Assembly: GCA_009782915.1 (NCBI GenBank)
Contig: WRIC01000009.1
Location: 26,154-90,153, forward strand
From: Propionibacteriaceae bacterium
Lineage (GTDB): Bacteria > Actinomycetota > Actinomycetes > Propionibacteriales > Propionibacteriaceae
Reading direction: 5' to 3'
DNA: 64,000 nucleotides
The translations under genes were made by a program, and so were the position numbers. How positions within the stretch are numbered: position 1 is the first letter of the stretch; each line of letters starts with the position of its first letter. Below the pieces are notes generated by a model. That model saw only the letters and a list, made by a program, of their open reading frames with translations, did not search any database and was not told the DNA's origin. Below, piece by piece: positions 1 to 12,371 of this stretch.

Positions 1-478
1 CAGCGAGAACACCATCAACCTGGTTGAGCACATAATCCACATGGGTGCCCTCTTGACGGATATCGAGCTTCTCCCCAACACAGATGATGGGGGTCATGGA
101 ATTCTCGATGACCTTCTTGGCTTTGGCATTGATGACCTCATCAGTTTCGCCATGGTATTCACGGCGCTCCGAATGGCCCACCACCACATAGGTGCAGTCC
201 AACTTGGCGAGCATTCCCGCAGACACCTCACCGGTGTAGGCCCCCGCATCATAAACCGAGACATCTTGGGCACCAAAACCCAGGGAATAGCGATCCCCTT
301 GGATGAGGGTTTGGACAGTACGCAAGTTGGTGAACGGCACGATCACGGCAGCTTCAGACTTCTTCTTGTCATAGTGATAATCCGACAAAGTCCAGGCGAG
401 TTTCTGAACAACATTGGTGGCTTCGACATGGTTGAGATTCATCTTCCAGTTGCCAGCCATCAGCGGTAGACGACTCAT
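1..478 (-). CDS. tpiA: Triosephosphate isomerase, partial (3' end off the window)
   Basis: Interconverts dihydroxyacetone phosphate and glyceraldehyde 3-phosphate in glycolysis. It is missing from the minus-strand ORF track because the gene runs off the left edge, but translating the reverse complement from 478 gives [14 protein letters not shown], the TIM N-terminus with the substrate-binding Asn and Lys. It continues to [13 protein letters not shown], which carries the electrophilic His95-type residue. The catalytic Glu region and C-terminus are outside the window. The ATG overlaps the pgk stop as ATGA, so translation is probably coupled in a gap-pgk-tpiA operon. About 159 of roughly 250-260 residues are visible. 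Confidence 0.96.
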   Translation of the reverse strand, partial: MSRLPLMAGNWKMNLNHVEATNVVQKLAWTLSDYHYDKKKSEAAVIVPFTNLRTVQTLIQGDRYSLGFGAQDVSVYDAGAYTGEVSAGMLAKLDCTYVVVGHSERREYHGETDEVINAKAKKVIENSMTPIICVGEKLDIRQEGTHVDYVLNQVDGVLA

Positions 479-1692
479 GAAACCTCCTCCAATACGCTCA
501 ACCCAGGAAGTTCCTTTCCTTCCAGATATTCCAGCGAGGCTCCCCCACCGGTCGAAATATGACCAAACTGGGAATCGTCGTAACCAAAGGCCCTCACAGC
601 CGCTGCGGAGTCACCCCCACCGACCACAGTGAAAGCATCACTATCCACCAGAGCCTTTGCGACGCCTTTCGTACCATCAGCGAGAGCATCAATCTCAAAG
701 ACGCCCATGGGGCCATTCCAGAAGACAGTCTTTGCACCCGCGATCTCGGAGGCAAAAACCTCGGCTGACTTGGGACCAATGTCGCATCCTCCACGATCAG
801 CGGGAAGATCAGTGATGTCGGCTTCAACAACATCACCAGACAGGGTAAAGGTGGAGAAATCAATGGCGTTCTCCCCCACACACAGGGCATCAACAGGCAG
901 AAGAACCTTCTTACCCAAAGCCTCACCCTGCTGGAGATAGCCAGCGCAATCATCGATCTTTGTTTCGTCGAGAAGGGACTTTCCGACCTCATAGCCTTGG
1001 GCCTTAGCGAAGGTGTACGCCATTCCCCCACCAATGATGAGGGTGTCAGCAACCTTCAACAGGTTATCGATCACAGCAAGTTTGTCGGCAACCTTGGCGC
1101 CACCGAGGATCACCACATAGGGACGCTGCGGAGCCACAGTCAGCTTCTTGAGTACTTCAACTTCAGCTTCAACAAGGAAACCCGCGTACGCAGGAAGAAG
1201 CTTGGCCACATCATAGACCGAGGCTTGTTTGCGGTGCACGACACCGAATCCATCAGAGACAAAGAAGTCACCCAAGGCAGCATATTTCTCCGCCAATTCG
1301 AGACGTTCACCATCATCTTTGGATGTTTCACCTGGCTCGAAGCGTACATTCTCCACCAGAGCCACCTGACCATTGTCCAGTCCAGCGACCGTCTCTTGGG
1401 CTGATGACCCGACCACATTAGCGGCGAGTGCGACGTCACAACCCAGCAATTCACCGAGCCTTGCTGCCACGGGAGCAAGTGAATACTTGGGATTCACTTC
1501 ACCATCTGGGCGGCCCATGTGAGCCATGATCACGATCTTGGCTCCCGCTTGCTGGAGAGCGGTCAACGTGGGTAAGGCGGCACGAATGCGCCCATCATCG
1601 GTGATCTGGTCACCTTGGAGGGGAACATTGAAGTCACAACGCACAAGTGCGCGTTGACCAGCAACATCCCCAAGATCAGCAATAGATTTCAT
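475..1692 (-). CDS. pgk: Phosphoglycerate kinase
   Basis: Transfers phosphate from 1,3-bisphosphoglycerate to ADP in glycolysis. The 405-residue product has the family's length. The N-terminal signature VRCDFNVPL and the early substrate-binding stretch [17 protein letters not shown] are present, as are the nucleotide-binding segments [12 protein letters not shown] and [11 protein letters not shown] and the C-terminal [10 protein letters not shown] and [10 protein letters not shown]. The ATG at 1692 lies 68 bp downstream of gap, and the stop overlaps tpiA by 4 bp. Co-transcription with gap and tpiA is the usual actinobacterial arrangement. No anomalies are seen. Confidence 0.98.
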   Translation of the reverse strand: MKSIADLGDVAGQRALVRCDFNVPLQGDQITDDGRIRAALPTLTALQQAGAKIVIMAHMGRPDGEVNPKYSLAPVAARLGELLGCDVALAANVVGSSAQETVAGLDNGQVALVENVRFEPGETSKDDGERLELAEKYAALGDFFVSDGFGVVHRKQASVYDVAKLLPAYAGFLVEAEVEVLKKLTVAPQRPYVVILGGAKVADKLAVIDNLLKVADTLIIGGGMAYTFAKAQGYEVGKSLLDETKIDDCAGYLQQGEALGKKVLLPVDALCVGENAIDFSTFTLSGDVVEADITDLPADRGGCDIGPKSAEVFASEIAGAKTVFWNGPMGVFEIDALADGTKGVAKALVDSDAFTVVGGGDSAAAVRAFGYDDSQFGHISTGGGASLEYLEGKELPGLSVLEEVS

Positions 1693-1760
1693 GACGATTC
1701 CTTTCTATGCACGCAGGTACGTGATGGGCCGAGGACCCACCACGAACCAGCGCGATTATC

Positions 1761-2822
<1,062 letters not shown>

Positions 2823-2885
2823 CTACTGTGAAAAGGGCCGAATGGGCAGAGAAAAATCCCACCAGTTTGGACCAATCTGTTTCGA

Positions 2886-3863
2886 TCAATCGTCGTCGAG
2901 ACTCAAACCCATGTCTGTGGATTCGAGACCCAGCTCTTGGGCTTTTTTGTCTGCCAAGGCCAGAAGTCTTCTGATTCGCCCAGCGATAGCATCTTTGGTT
3001 AAAGGTGGTTCGTGCAGAGCGCCCAGCTCTTCAAGGGAGGCCTGTTGGTTGTCGATGCGCAGACACCCTGCAGCCCGAAGGTGCTCGGGAACCTCGTCAC
3101 CGAGTATCTCGAAGGCCCGAGAAACACGGGCAGAGGCTGTCACAGCTGCCCGAGCAGAGCGACGCAAATTAGCATCATCAAAATTTGCCAAACGATTGGC
3201 TGAAGCGCGTACCTCACGGCGAAGACGACGATCCTCCCACACTAGGCGGGTCTCGTGAGCGCCCATCTTGGTGAGCATGATCGCAATCGATTCACCGTCG
3301 CGGATGACCACCCGCTCTAAACCACGTACCTCGCGAACCTTGGCCGACACTCCCAGACGCCGAGCAGCCCCCACCAGGGCCATCGCGGCTTCTTGACCGG
3401 GGGCAGTGACCTCCATGGCCATGGATCGACCCGGTTCGGTTAAGCAACCATGGGCGAGGAAGGCACCCCTCCAGGCGGCCACAGCATCACACATTGCTCC
3501 GCCCACGATCCCGGCAGGCAACCCTCGAACCGGGCGCCCTTGGGCGTCAATGAGACCGGTGAGACGAGCAATAGCTGGCCCATCTTTCACCAGGCGCACC
3601 AGGTATCTAGTTCCCCGGCGAAGCCCTGAGCCTCGAACAGTGATCAGATCTGAACTGAGACCAAAAACATCGGTCATGGCCACACGCAACCGGCGGGCAG
3701 CAGCTCCAGTATCGAACTCGGCTTCCACCATAATGTTTCCACCACCGGTGATGTGGAGCCCGCCGGCATACCTCAGCATGGTCGCTATCTCAGCACGACG
3801 GCAACAATGCTTCACTATGGGAAGGACGGCAAGTTCTGCCTTCACATCCTGGGTTAATGCCAT
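2886..3863 (-). CDS. whiA: DNA-binding protein WhiA
   Basis: WhiA links an N-terminal pair of homing-endonuclease-like (LAGLIDADG-derived) domains to a C-terminal helix-turn-helix. In actinobacteria it controls division and sporulation genes. The 325-residue product starts [14 protein letters not shown] and carries [16 protein letters not shown] near the N-terminus. The C-terminal [20 protein letters not shown] is the helix-turn-helix signature. It sits 24 bp after yvcK in the conserved rapZ-yvcK-whiA order. Whether this organism differentiates cannot be told, since non-sporulating relatives also keep the gene. Confidence 0.96.
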   Translation of the reverse strand: MALTQDVKAELAVLPIVKHCCRRAEIATMLRYAGGLHITGGGNIMVEAEFDTGAAARRLRVAMTDVFGLSSDLITVRGSGLRRGTRYLVRLVKDGPAIARLTGLIDAQGRPVRGLPAGIVGGAMCDAVAAWRGAFLAHGCLTEPGRSMAMEVTAPGQEAAMALVGAARRLGVSAKVREVRGLERVVIRDGESIAIMLTKMGAHETRLVWEDRRLRREVRASANRLANFDDANLRRSARAAVTASARVSRAFEILGDEVPEHLRAAGCLRIDNQQASLEELGALHEPPLTKDAIAGRIRRLLALADKKAQELGLESTDMGLSLDDD

Positions 3864-3887
3864 GAATCACTCCAGATCAGGTGTTGG

Positions 3888-4823
3888 TCATAATTCCATC
3901 ACATGAGCGAGGATAGCAGCAACCAGGAAGGGATCATGACGAGGCGAACCATCGTGCATGGCCACTGGAGCAATCAGCAACTGTCCAGCCATGGCTTTCA
4001 CAGCAGTAGAAAGCGAGGGATCTTGGGCGAAACTTGGGTCGGCGATCACCGTATTGAGGGTGAGTTCTGGGCAGTGCTCCGCCAAAATTTCGATATGTCG
4101 AGAAGGGCTGAATCCACTGGTCTCCCCTGCTGGCAGAAGATTCAACAGGCAGATTCTCTTGGCGGGGGATTCAAGGATCGCTGCGACCAGTTCGGGGACA
4201 AGCAGATGGGGAACCACAGAAGTGAACCATGAACCCGGTCCGAAGACCAGATAATCGGCATCGAGGATGCTTGCCACAGCTTCTGGACAGGCAGGAGGGT
4301 TTTTCGGCGTGAGACGTATGTTGAGAACCTCTCCTTCACTCAAAGCAATGTTGGCTTGTCCTGTCACCACGGTGGTCGATGTGGGGTTATCGTGGTCTAA
4401 ACCAGCAACATCGGCAGAAATCACCAGGGGAAGGGATGACATGGGCAGAACCCTGCCTTGGGCCTCCAGGAGCTTACCCACCTGATCGAGCCCATGAACA
4501 GGATCAGGGTCGCGCTGCCACAGAGCTGAGATGAGCAGGTTGCCCACTGCATGGCCCGCTAGTGGGCCTTCCCCACCGAAACGAGTCTGAAACACATCCG
4601 CCCAGAGTCGCCCTTCAGGGTTGTCACCTGTGAGAGCTGCTAGAGCCATGCGAAGATCGCCAGGGGGAAGACAATCAAATTCATCACGAAGGCGCCCCGA
4701 TGATCCCCCATCATCAGCGACAGTGACCACCGCTGTGAGTTGATCGGTCAACCTTTTGAGTGCTTTGAGAGTGGCCGCTAAACCATGACCACCTCCGAAG
4801 GCCACCACCTTGGGTAGGGTCAT
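3888..4823 (-). CDS. yvcK: Gluconeogenesis factor YvcK/GlmR/CuvA family
   Basis: YvcK-like proteins bind UDP-GlcNAc and connect carbon status to cell-wall precursor supply. The 311-residue protein has the CofD-like fold signatures VVAFGGGHGLAATLKAL at the N-terminus, VTVADDGGSSGRLRDEF, and LPPGDLRMALAAL. ATG at 4823 overlaps the rapZ stop by one base (TAATG), indicating coupled translation. No catalytic activity is implied by the sequence. The role in wall homeostasis is family knowledge. Confidence 0.95.
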   Translation of the reverse strand: MTLPKVVAFGGGHGLAATLKALKRLTDQLTAVVTVADDGGSSGRLRDEFDCLPPGDLRMALAALTGDNPEGRLWADVFQTRFGGEGPLAGHAVGNLLISALWQRDPDPVHGLDQVGKLLEAQGRVLPMSSLPLVISADVAGLDHDNPTSTTVVTGQANIALSEGEVLNIRLTPKNPPACPEAVASILDADYLVFGPGSWFTSVVPHLLVPELVAAILESPAKRICLLNLLPAGETSGFSPSRHIEILAEHCPELTLNTVIADPSFAQDPSLSTAVKAMAGQLLIAPVAMHDGSPRHDPFLVAAILAHVMEL

Positions 4824-5668
4824 TATTCTCTCCCAAGATCACGGTGCATCACCGACACAGTGAACTGCGCCGAGCGAAGGCGACGAGCACATTCTTCAGC
4901 CATGGCCACCGATCGGTGTTTGCCACCGGTGCATCCGATAGCCAAAGTGACCAGTCTCTTTCCTTCGGCAACGTAGCCTTGGGCGGCCGTACGGAAAAGG
5001 TCCTGCAGTTGATCTTGGAATTGCCCAGCTAAAGGAGAATCCAACACATAGGAAGACACCGCCGTACTCAATCCTGTTTGGGGTCGAAGTTCCTCCACCC
5101 AGTGAGGGTTGGGAAGAAAACGGACGTCCATGACCATATCGGCATCAACCGGCACGCCATTTTTGAAACCGAAACTCATCACGGTGACGCTCACGTCGCT
5201 TTGACCTTCCCCAAAAGCCGCCACCATTCGGGCAGTGAGTTGGTGAGGGGTCAACCCTGATGTATCGATCACCAGATCCGCTGTCGCACGCAAGGTGGAC
5301 ATCATCCGTCTTTCTGCTTGGATTCCTTCAAGCAACGACCCCGACCCTTGCAGAGGTACGGGACGACGTGAAGACTCTTGGCGTTTGACGATCTCAGCGT
5401 CATTGGCTTCCAAGAAAACAATCTGCGGTGAACCAGCGATAGGTTCGATCACTGAGAAGAAACTCGGGATCTGCTCAAGGTCCCCCATGGAGCGAACATC
5501 GAGAACCACACAGACATGGTCAACATTTTCCCCATGTAGGAAATCCACCAGGGCAGGCAACATCCCCGGCGGAAGGTTGTCCACAACATACCACCCCAGG
5601 TCCTCCATGGCTTTTGCTGCCGTATGGCGACCTGCTCCGGACATACCAGTGATGATCACCAGATCCAT
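4823..5668 (-). CDS. rapZ: RNase adapter protein RapZ (P-loop)
   Basis: RapZ binds nucleotides and, in enterobacteria, guides RNase E to a small RNA of amino-sugar control. In actinobacteria it is kept in this cluster but its RNA target is unknown. The start chosen is ATG 5668, because AGGAGG lies 8 nt upstream; the track's GTG at 5677 overlaps that ribosome site. The product has about 281 residues with a P-loop ITGMSGAGRHTAAKAM and the C-terminal GCTGGKHRSVAMAEE motif. The usual P-loop Lys is Arg-His here, which is seen in some homologues. Confidence 0.95.
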   Translation of the reverse strand: MDLVIITGMSGAGRHTAAKAMEDLGWYVVDNLPPGMLPALVDFLHGENVDHVCVVLDVRSMGDLEQIPSFFSVIEPIAGSPQIVFLEANDAEIVKRQESSRRPVPLQGSGSLLEGIQAERRMMSTLRATADLVIDTSGLTPHQLTARMVAAFGEGQSDVSVTVMSFGFKNGVPVDADMVMDVRFLPNPHWVEELRPQTGLSTAVSSYVLDSPLAGQFQDQLQDLFRTAAQGYVAEGKRLVTLAIGCTGGKHRSVAMAEECARRLRSAQFTVSVMHRDLGRE

Positions 5669-5701
5669 GAGGCTCACCTCCTGGTGGTTAGTCTAGCGTG
5701 G

Positions 5702-7675
5702 TTAATCAAGAACCTCCCCAGTGGTCATGTTAATCGCACGCGGCTTCTCACCCACCGCCTCCACCACACCTTGGGCAAGAGCTGGACCAAAACCAGGGAC
5801 CTGGGCGATGTCTTCCACACTGGCGCTGCGAAGTTTCTTCAACGAAGGAAAAGCCTTCATCAGAGCCTTCCGGCGTACCTCACCCAAACCAGGAACCCCA
5901 TCGAGCAGAGACTGGGTCATGGAGCGTGATCTTTTCTGGCGATGGTAGGTCACAGCGAAACGATGCGACTCATCACGTACCCTCTGGAGAAGATAGAGCG
6001 CGGGGGAACTCCGCTTCAAGATCAGCGGATACTGCTGACCTGGAATCCACACCTCTTCCAGTCGCTTAGCCAAACCAACCACCACCACCGACTCAAAACC
6101 AAGATCATCAAGAACCGTCCTCGCCACCTGTGCTTGGGGGCCAGCTCCATCAACAACAATGAGCGACGGAGCATAGGAGAATCGTCTCGCGGTTCTCGTG
6201 GTGGAATCGATGATCCCCTCAGCCCCCTGGTTGATCACCTCCTGCTCATCACGAAGGCGGGCCATCCTCCTGGTGAGCAGCTCCTTCATCGCACCCACAT
6301 CATCGGATTCCACCGTGTTGATCGTGAAATGGCGATACTCACTCTTTCTAGCTAATCCGTCTTCAAAAACCACCATCGAGCCAACCGTGTGAGTCCCTTG
6401 AATATGGGAGATGTCATATCCCTCAATCCTCAAAGGAACCTCATCCATGGACAGAACTTGCGCTATCTCATCGAGGGCCTGATTGCGTGAGGTCAGATCA
6501 CTGGCGCGCCTGGTTTTGTGAACCTCCAGAGCTTGGGCAGCATTCTTAGTAGCGGTATCCAAGAGAGTTTTCTTATCTCCACGTTTGGGTACGCGTACGA
6601 CCACGGGCGAACCACGCAACTGGCTCAACAAAGTGCTCACCACCGCAGCGCTGTGGGGAAGAACTGGAACAAGAATCATTGGCGGAATCAACCTTGCCGC
6701 ATCCTCCTGCACCACATCGGAGTAGATCTGCAAGAGAAAGGCCTCCACAAGATCAGGCAGATCAGCACCGGGGTCGTCGTCCTGGTCGTGGGGGCCAGCT
6801 TGTCTTTCCGCCACCCAATTGCGTGAACTGACGATCCTTCCCGCGCGAACATGGAAAACCTGGACCCCCACCTCTAGCGGGTCAACCACCAGAGCAATCA
6901 GGTCAAGATCATCACTATCGGCCAACACCACAGTGTTTTTCTCCATCACCCGTCGAAGGGCTTGGCTTTTATCGCGAGCAATCCCCGCCTTCTCATATTC
7001 CATAGCTTCGGCATGTTGGGCCATCTCTTGATCGAGCTGGTCGAGGAATGCCGAGGTTTTTCCAGAAATTGCCGTACAGAAATCAGTGACCAGTTGACGA
7101 TGATCCTCTTGGGTGATTCTCCCCACACAAGGAGCCGAACACTTGTTGATATGGGCGAGAAGACAAGGACGCCCACTGGAGCGCGCTGAGCGGAAAACCC
7201 CATTCGAACACGACCTCATGGGAAAGACACCCAGCAGAGCATCGATCGAGTCCCGGATCGCCCACGCATGAGCGAAAGGACCGAAATAACGCCAGGGTTT
7301 CTTCTTGGTTCCACGCCCCACAAAGACACGGGGATAGTCCTCATTCCAGGTCACACACAACCAGGGATATGACTTGTCGTCACGGTATTTCACATTGAAC
7401 CGGGGCTCGTACTGCTTGATCCAGGTGTATTCCAGTTGGAGGGCTTCCAGTTCATTGCGGACGATCGTCCACTCCACACTGGAAGCAGACGTCACCATGC
7501 GCTGGGTTCGAGGATGCAAGGAAGCAAGATCAGAAAAATATGAGGTCAACCGTGAGCGCAGCGAATTGGCTTTCCCCACATAGATGATGCGCCCTTGGTC
7601 ATCGATGAAACGATAGACCCCTGCTACGGTGGGAATCTCGGATGTCGCTGGTCGCCACACTGCTGGGTCACTCAT
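5702..7675 (-). CDS. uvrC: Excinuclease ABC subunit C
   Basis: UvrC makes both incisions in nucleotide excision repair after UvrAB marks damage. The 657-residue protein has an N-terminal GIY-YIG nuclease ([18 protein letters not shown]), a central UVR segment that binds UvrB (around [17 protein letters not shown]), an RNase H-like nuclease ([20 protein letters not shown]) and C-terminal helix-hairpin-helix motifs ([16 protein letters not shown]). Its start overlaps the uvrA stop by 4 bp (ATGA). No obvious LexA-type box was found upstream of uvrA, so SOS control is not supported by sequence. Confidence 0.98.
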   Translation of the reverse strand: MSDPAVWRPATSEIPTVAGVYRFIDDQGRIIYVGKANSLRSRLTSYFSDLASLHPRTQRMVTSASSVEWTIVRNELEALQLEYTWIKQYEPRFNVKYRDDKSYPWLCVTWNEDYPRVFVGRGTKKKPWRYFGPFAHAWAIRDSIDALLGVFPMRSCSNGVFRSARSSGRPCLLAHINKCSAPCVGRITQEDHRQLVTDFCTAISGKTSAFLDQLDQEMAQHAEAMEYEKAGIARDKSQALRRVMEKNTVVLADSDDLDLIALVVDPLEVGVQVFHVRAGRIVSSRNWVAERQAGPHDQDDDPGADLPDLVEAFLLQIYSDVVQEDAARLIPPMILVPVLPHSAAVVSTLLSQLRGSPVVVRVPKRGDKKTLLDTATKNAAQALEVHKTRRASDLTSRNQALDEIAQVLSMDEVPLRIEGYDISHIQGTHTVGSMVVFEDGLARKSEYRHFTINTVESDDVGAMKELLTRRMARLRDEQEVINQGAEGIIDSTTRTARRFSYAPSLIVVDGAGPQAQVARTVLDDLGFESVVVVGLAKRLEEVWIPGQQYPLILKRSSPALYLLQRVRDESHRFAVTYHRQKRSRSMTQSLLDGVPGLGEVRRKALMKAFPSLKKLRSASVEDIAQVPGFGPALAQGVVEAVGEKPRAINMTTGEVLD

Positions 7676-10509
7676 GGAGAAACCTGGGGGGAAACGATGC
7701 GGGCAAGATAATGTCCAGTGTAGGAATCCTGGCAGGTTGCCACCTGCTCCGGTGTCCCAACGGCGACAACAAAACCACCTCGGGAACCTCCCTCAGGACC
7801 CAAATCGATCACCCAATCAGCGGTTTTGATCACATCAATATTGTGCTCGATCACCACCACCGTGTTGCCTTGCTCCACGAGGCGATCAAGCACAATGAGC
7901 AGTTTGCGAATATCCTCGAAATGAAGCCCAGTGGTGGGTTCGTCGAGAACATACATTGTTTTGCCGGTGGATCTCTTCTGCAATTCTGAAGCCAGTTTCA
8001 CTCGCTGGGCCTCACCCCCCGACAGAGTTGTCGCTGATTGGCCAAGTCGAACATAGCCGAGGCCCACCTCAACAAGGGTGTTGAGATGGCGCGCAATCGC
8101 GGGGATCGCACCAAAGAACTCGGCTGCTTCTTCGATAGGCATCGATAACACTTCAGCAATAGTTTTGTTCTTGTAGTGAACCTCCAGGGTCTCCCGGTTA
8201 TATCTGGCCCCATGGCAGACCTCACAGGGAACATAGACATCAGGCAGGAAGTTCATTTCAATCTTGATCGTCCCATCCCCCATGCAGTTCTCGCAGCGAC
8301 CACCTTTGACATTAAAAGAGAAACGCCCGGGCTGATACCCGCGTACCTTTGCCTCAGTGGTTTGAGAAAACAGGGCCCGAATCTTGTCAAAGACCCCAGT
8401 GTAGGTGGCAGGGTTCGACCGGGGGGTACGCCCGATCGGTGACTGATCCACATGGATGATCTTGTCGATCTCTTCGGCACCCTCGATTCGTTTGTGGCGG
8501 CCGGGAACAGCTTTCACACTATAGATTCTCTTTGCTAACCCCCGATAGAGAATCGAATTGACCAGCGATGATTTCCCTGAACCCGACACCCCAGTAACGG
8601 CGATGAGCAAACCCAAAGGGAAGGCAACATCAATATCTTGGAGGTTGTTTTCTCTCGCACCCACCACCACGACTTCCTTGGCTCCGCGTTGACGTCTCAC
8701 AGCGGGCAGGGGAATGGATCGACGCCCAGCAAGATAAGCGCCAGTGAGTGATTCTTCGGTTTCCAGCAACTCTTGAACGGGCCCCGACACCACCACCTGT
8801 CCCCCATGTTCCCCAGCCCCAGGTCCAATATCAACCACCCAGTCGGCGGTACGAATAGTGTCCTCATCATGCTCGACCACAATCAAGGTGTTCCCCAGAT
8901 TCCGCAGGCGTACGAGGGTGTCGATCAGGCGATGATTATCGCGCTGGTGGAGCCCAATACTGGGTTCATCGAGCACATAGAGCACCCCCATGAGCCCCGA
9001 CCCTATCTGGGTGGCCAACCGAATCCGCTGAGCCTCACCACCGGAGAGTGTTCCCGTGGGGCGAGAAAGAGTCAGATAATCCAACCCCACATCCACCAGG
9101 AACCTCAGTCGCTCCCGAATCTCCTTGGTGACCCTTTCGGCGATCGTGGCATCACGAGCTGACAAGGAAAGACTATCCACATAATCCAGGCAGTCCACAA
9201 TACTCATGGAGGTGACCTCGTGAATATTCTTTCCCCCCACGCTCACAGCTAGACTCGCGGGTTTCAGTCGAGCCCCCTGACAGGCAGCGCAGGGAATCTC
9301 CTGCATATAGGAAGCATATCTTTCACGGGCTGTGTCTGTTTCTGCTTCCTGATGGCGTCGACGAATATGGGGAATCACACCCTCGTACTTGGCTGAGAAA
9401 GTCCGGGTTCGTCCAAACCGATTCCTATGTTTGACATAGACCGGGTCACCCACGCCATAGAGGATCACCCGGCGAGCCTCCTCACCTAGTTGCACCCAAG
9501 GAGTGGACATCGAGAATCCCTCAGATGCGGCCAACGACTTCAAGACATGCTGGTAGTAACGACCTATCGCTGGTGTGGCCCACACCGAGATGGCGTTGCG
9601 TTCCAAGGAGAGTCCATCATCGGGAACCACCAGTTCAGGATCCACCTCCATGGTGGTGCCCAACCCCGAGCAGTGTGCGCAGGCACCCCAGGGGCCATTG
9701 AACGAGAATTGCCGAGGTTCGAGTTCATCAATCAATATATCGTGGCCTGAGGGGCAGGCCATCTTCTCAGAGAACCTCTTCTCGGTGCCCTCATCAACCA
9801 GTTCAATGCTCACCACCCCATGAGCTAGCTTGAGCGCAGTTTCAACAGAGTCAGTGATTCTCTGCTTGGCTTCAGGTTTGACCTGAAGACGATCCACAAT
9901 CACGTCAAGATCATGTTTCTTTTGTTTGTCTAGGGTAGGAGGCTCGCTGAGAGGATAAACCTCACTATCAACTCTAATTCTGGCGTAGCCACTGGCAGCT
10001 AACTCAGTGAAAACATCGCGGAACTCCCCCTTGCGACCAGTGATCATCGGGGCAAGGACCTGGAAGCGAGTTCCCGGATCCATCTCCAATATCCGATCAA
10101 CAATCTGTTGAGGGGTCTGGCGGGAAATAGGCTGGGCGCACTGCGGGCAGTGAGGAACACCAATGCGAGCATAAAGAAGCCTGAAATAGTCATAAACCTC
10201 AGTGATCGTACCCACCGTCGAGCGAGGATTCTTGGAGGTTGATTTCTGGTCAATAGACACCGCTGGAGACAGCCCCTCAATGAAATCCACATCCGGCTTA
10301 TCCATCTGCCCGATGAACATCCGTGCGTAGGCACTCAGCGACTCCACGTACCTGCGTTGTCCCTCAGCGAAAATCGTATCGAACGCCAAAGAAGACTTCC
10401 CTGATCCACTGAGCCCGGTGAAAACAATCAGAGAATCACGGGGTATGTCGATAGAGATATTGGCGAGGTTATGCTCCCTTGCCCCTTTGACGATGAGCCG
10501 ATTATGCAC
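7672..10509 (-). CDS. uvrA: Excinuclease ABC subunit A
   Basis: UvrA is the damage-sensing ATPase of nucleotide excision repair. The 945-residue protein has two ABC modules: Walker [17 protein letters not shown] near the start and [16 protein letters not shown] in the second half. It has two LSGGEAQR signatures and zinc-finger cysteine pairs (CPQC, CAHC, CENC, CEVC). It leads a uvrA-uvrC-rapZ-yvcK-whiA line, all leftward, with a 4-bp overlap to uvrC. The 130 bp upstream separates it from a divergent gene and must hold both promoters. Confidence 0.98.
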   Translation of the reverse strand: MHNRLIVKGAREHNLANISIDIPRDSLIVFTGLSGSGKSSLAFDTIFAEGQRRYVESLSAYARMFIGQMDKPDVDFIEGLSPAVSIDQKSTSKNPRSTVGTITEVYDYFRLLYARIGVPHCPQCAQPISRQTPQQIVDRILEMDPGTRFQVLAPMITGRKGEFRDVFTELAASGYARIRVDSEVYPLSEPPTLDKQKKHDLDVIVDRLQVKPEAKQRITDSVETALKLAHGVVSIELVDEGTEKRFSEKMACPSGHDILIDELEPRQFSFNGPWGACAHCSGLGTTMEVDPELVVPDDGLSLERNAISVWATPAIGRYYQHVLKSLAASEGFSMSTPWVQLGEEARRVILYGVGDPVYVKHRNRFGRTRTFSAKYEGVIPHIRRRHQEAETDTARERYASYMQEIPCAACQGARLKPASLAVSVGGKNIHEVTSMSIVDCLDYVDSLSLSARDATIAERVTKEIRERLRFLVDVGLDYLTLSRPTGTLSGGEAQRIRLATQIGSGLMGVLYVLDEPSIGLHQRDNHRLIDTLVRLRNLGNTLIVVEHDEDTIRTADWVVDIGPGAGEHGGQVVVSGPVQELLETEESLTGAYLAGRRSIPLPAVRRQRGAKEVVVVGARENNLQDIDVAFPLGLLIAVTGVSGSGKSSLVNSILYRGLAKRIYSVKAVPGRHKRIEGAEEIDKIIHVDQSPIGRTPRSNPATYTGVFDKIRALFSQTTEAKVRGYQPGRFSFNVKGGRCENCMGDGTIKIEMNFLPDVYVPCEVCHGARYNRETLEVHYKNKTIAEVLSMPIEEAAEFFGAIPAIARHLNTLVEVGLGYVRLGQSATTLSGGEAQRVKLASELQKRSTGKTMYVLDEPTTGLHFEDIRKLLIVLDRLVEQGNTVVVIEHNIDVIKTADWVIDLGPEGGSRGGFVVAVGTPEQVATCQDSYTGHYLARIVSPQVSP

Positions 10510-10639
10510 GACAGCCAGTGTAGTTCCCTACCGCCCACAACCAGCACACATTCGTACACGTGTCCCCTATTTGTCTTTCTTTCTCCGCTAAGTGGGATAG
10601 ATGTCGCGCAGGGTCCCCCATCACCCTTAGGTTTGATTT

Positions 10640-11350
10640 GTGCCGTTCCCTCTAGACCTGGATCAGTCGCTCAATCAAGGGCGACTTGAACTCACCTCGG
10701 CAACCCAGCGTTTGCTGGGCGACACCATTGGACTCTCGCATCGCGATTGGAGAATGGTGACCCACCTGCCGGGGTGGACCCGCGCCCACATTGCCACCCA
10801 TCTCACCCACCACGCTCAATGCATGACCACGACACTCACTCAACTGGGGAAACAGCCAGTCACGTGGAATTGTGAACTCACCGACAAAGACTTGTGGGTG
10901 GGAGCTCAGCGCAGCCCCCTGGAATTAACTGAGGATCTTGATCAATCCTCAGCGGAATTAGCCAGAGCCCTCGACCCTCTCAGCAACACCAACTGGGACT
11001 CAACAGTGATCACCTCGGTGGGTGAGATTCCATCAAGTGCTCTGATCCTCGATCGGCTCAACGAAGTAGTCATTCACCATGTCGATCTCAACCTCAGCAT
11101 TGATTTCACTGACCTGAAACCAGAACTCGTCCACCTTCTCTTGGCCTGGAATGCTGTCCGATTGAGTTCGCGGTTCACCGACAATGAGATCACCATCATG
11201 ACCGATGAGGGGGACACGATGGTGGTGGGGTCAGGCGCTCCCAGGACCGTACGCGGAAGCCAGGCGAGTCTTCTCGGTTGGATGGTCGGGCGAAAAGGGT
11301 CCTCGGCAATTCTGGGGGCCGAAGAGTTCGATCAACCACAGCTGGTTTGA
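10640..11350 (+). CDS. Maleylpyruvate isomerase family, mycothiol-dependent (MDMPI/DinB-like)
   Basis: The 236-residue protein begins with a DinB-like four-helix N-terminal domain typical of mycothiol-dependent maleylpyruvate isomerases (RMVTHLPGWTRAHIATHLTHH, with metal-ligand His residues). A C-terminal MDMPI-type domain follows (VVIHHVDL, VRLSSRF, GRKGSSAIL). The family uses mycothiol as a thiol cofactor; the actual substrate is usually unknown, and no aromatic-degradation genes adjoin it. The start is GTG at 10640 with a weak ribosome site, so a leaderless or different start is possible. It is divergent from uvrA and convergent with terC. Confidence 0.82.
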   Translation: MPFPLDLDQSLNQGRLELTSATQRLLGDTIGLSHRDWRMVTHLPGWTRAHIATHLTHHAQCMTTTLTQLGKQPVTWNCELTDKDLWVGAQRSPLELTEDLDQSSAELARALDPLSNTNWDSTVITSVGEIPSSALILDRLNEVVIHHVDLNLSIDFTDLKPELVHLLLAWNAVRLSSRFTDNEITIMTDEGDTMVVGSGAPRTVRGSQASLLGWMVGRKGSSAILGAEEFDQPQLV

Positions 11351-11356
11351 GGGTGT

Positions 11357-12316
11357 TTATCCAGCCTCATGGGGCCGGTCATGTGAGGTCTTCACAAGGC
11401 TGGCCACCGTGGTGAGTGCCAATGTGCCAATGATGACACCCAGCGAGACCAACAAAGGAACCTCCCAGGTCACCACATGGAAATGATGCAGGGCATGCAG
11501 GATCAGTTTGACACCAATGAAAGCCAAGACAATCGACAGTCCCACCGAGAGATAGACCAGTTTCTTCAGTAGACCACCCATCAAGAAATACAATTGCCTC
11601 AGGCCCATCAGAGCAAACACATTCGCGGCAAAAACAAGGTAGGGCTCCTGGGTCAAACCAAAAACAGCAGGAATAGAGTCCAAGGCAAACAGCACATCGG
11701 TGGTTCCCAGGGCAACAACAACCAGGAACATGGGCGTCATCATGCTAGTCTCACCTGTGCGGATAGACATCTTCGTACCATGGAATTCATCGGCTAAACG
11801 AAAATGCTTCTTCACCCATCTCATGGCAGCGTTATCCCCAACCTCCTTGGGGGCATGCTGGCGGTATTCCCTGACCAAGTCGAATGCGGTGTACAGCAGA
11901 AAGGCGCCAAAGAGGAAGAAAACCCAGGTGAACCTTTCGATCACCGCAGCACCCAAGGCAATGAAGACTCCACGAAAAAACAAGGCAAGAACGATGCCCA
12001 CCATCAAGGCATATTGCTGAAGTTGGCGGGGAACCTTGAGCTTGGACATGATGATGAGAAAGATAAAAAGGTTATCGACAGATAGTGAGTATTCAGTCAA
12101 CCACCCAGCAATGAACTCACCGCCATAAACCGGCTCCCAGAAACGACCAACAAAAACGGCGAAAAGAAGAGCGCCGGTGATGTAGATGCTGATCGCGATA
12201 GTGCATTCTTTCGTGGAAGGCTCATGTGGTTTGCGCCCAATGACAAAAACATCAAAGACCAGCACTGCAATCAAGATAGCGAATGTGAGGATCCACGTAC
12301 TATCATCGACAACCAT
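11357..12316 (-). CDS. TerC family integral membrane protein
   Basis: A 319-residue polytopic membrane protein with about nine hydrophobic segments. The TerC signature is clear: LTEYSLSVDNLFIFLIIM in the first third and LGTTDVLFALDSIPAVFGLT further on, both with the conserved acidic Asp residues inside membrane helices. TerC proteins are tied to tellurite resistance and, in recent work, to metal efflux and metalation of exported enzymes. No other ter genes are nearby. It ends 6 bp from the convergent MDMPI gene. Confidence 0.92.
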   Translation of the reverse strand: MVVDDSTWILTFAILIAVLVFDVFVIGRKPHEPSTKECTIAISIYITGALLFAVFVGRFWEPVYGGEFIAGWLTEYSLSVDNLFIFLIIMSKLKVPRQLQQYALMVGIVLALFFRGVFIALGAAVIERFTWVFFLFGAFLLYTAFDLVREYRQHAPKEVGDNAAMRWVKKHFRLADEFHGTKMSIRTGETSMMTPMFLVVVALGTTDVLFALDSIPAVFGLTQEPYLVFAANVFALMGLRQLYFLMGGLLKKLVYLSVGLSIVLAFIGVKLILHALHHFHVVTWEVPLLVSLGVIIGTLALTTVASLVKTSHDRPHEAG

Positions 12317-12371
12317 AGAGACCCTTCAACACGTGAGGGTATCCATTTTACCACGCGAAGAACAAATTAAG

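Noticed and set aside
10510-10570. SOS (LexA) box before uvrA, from ACATTCGTACACGTGT
   Set aside because: It lacks the CGAAC...GTTCG symmetry of the actinobacterial SOS box.
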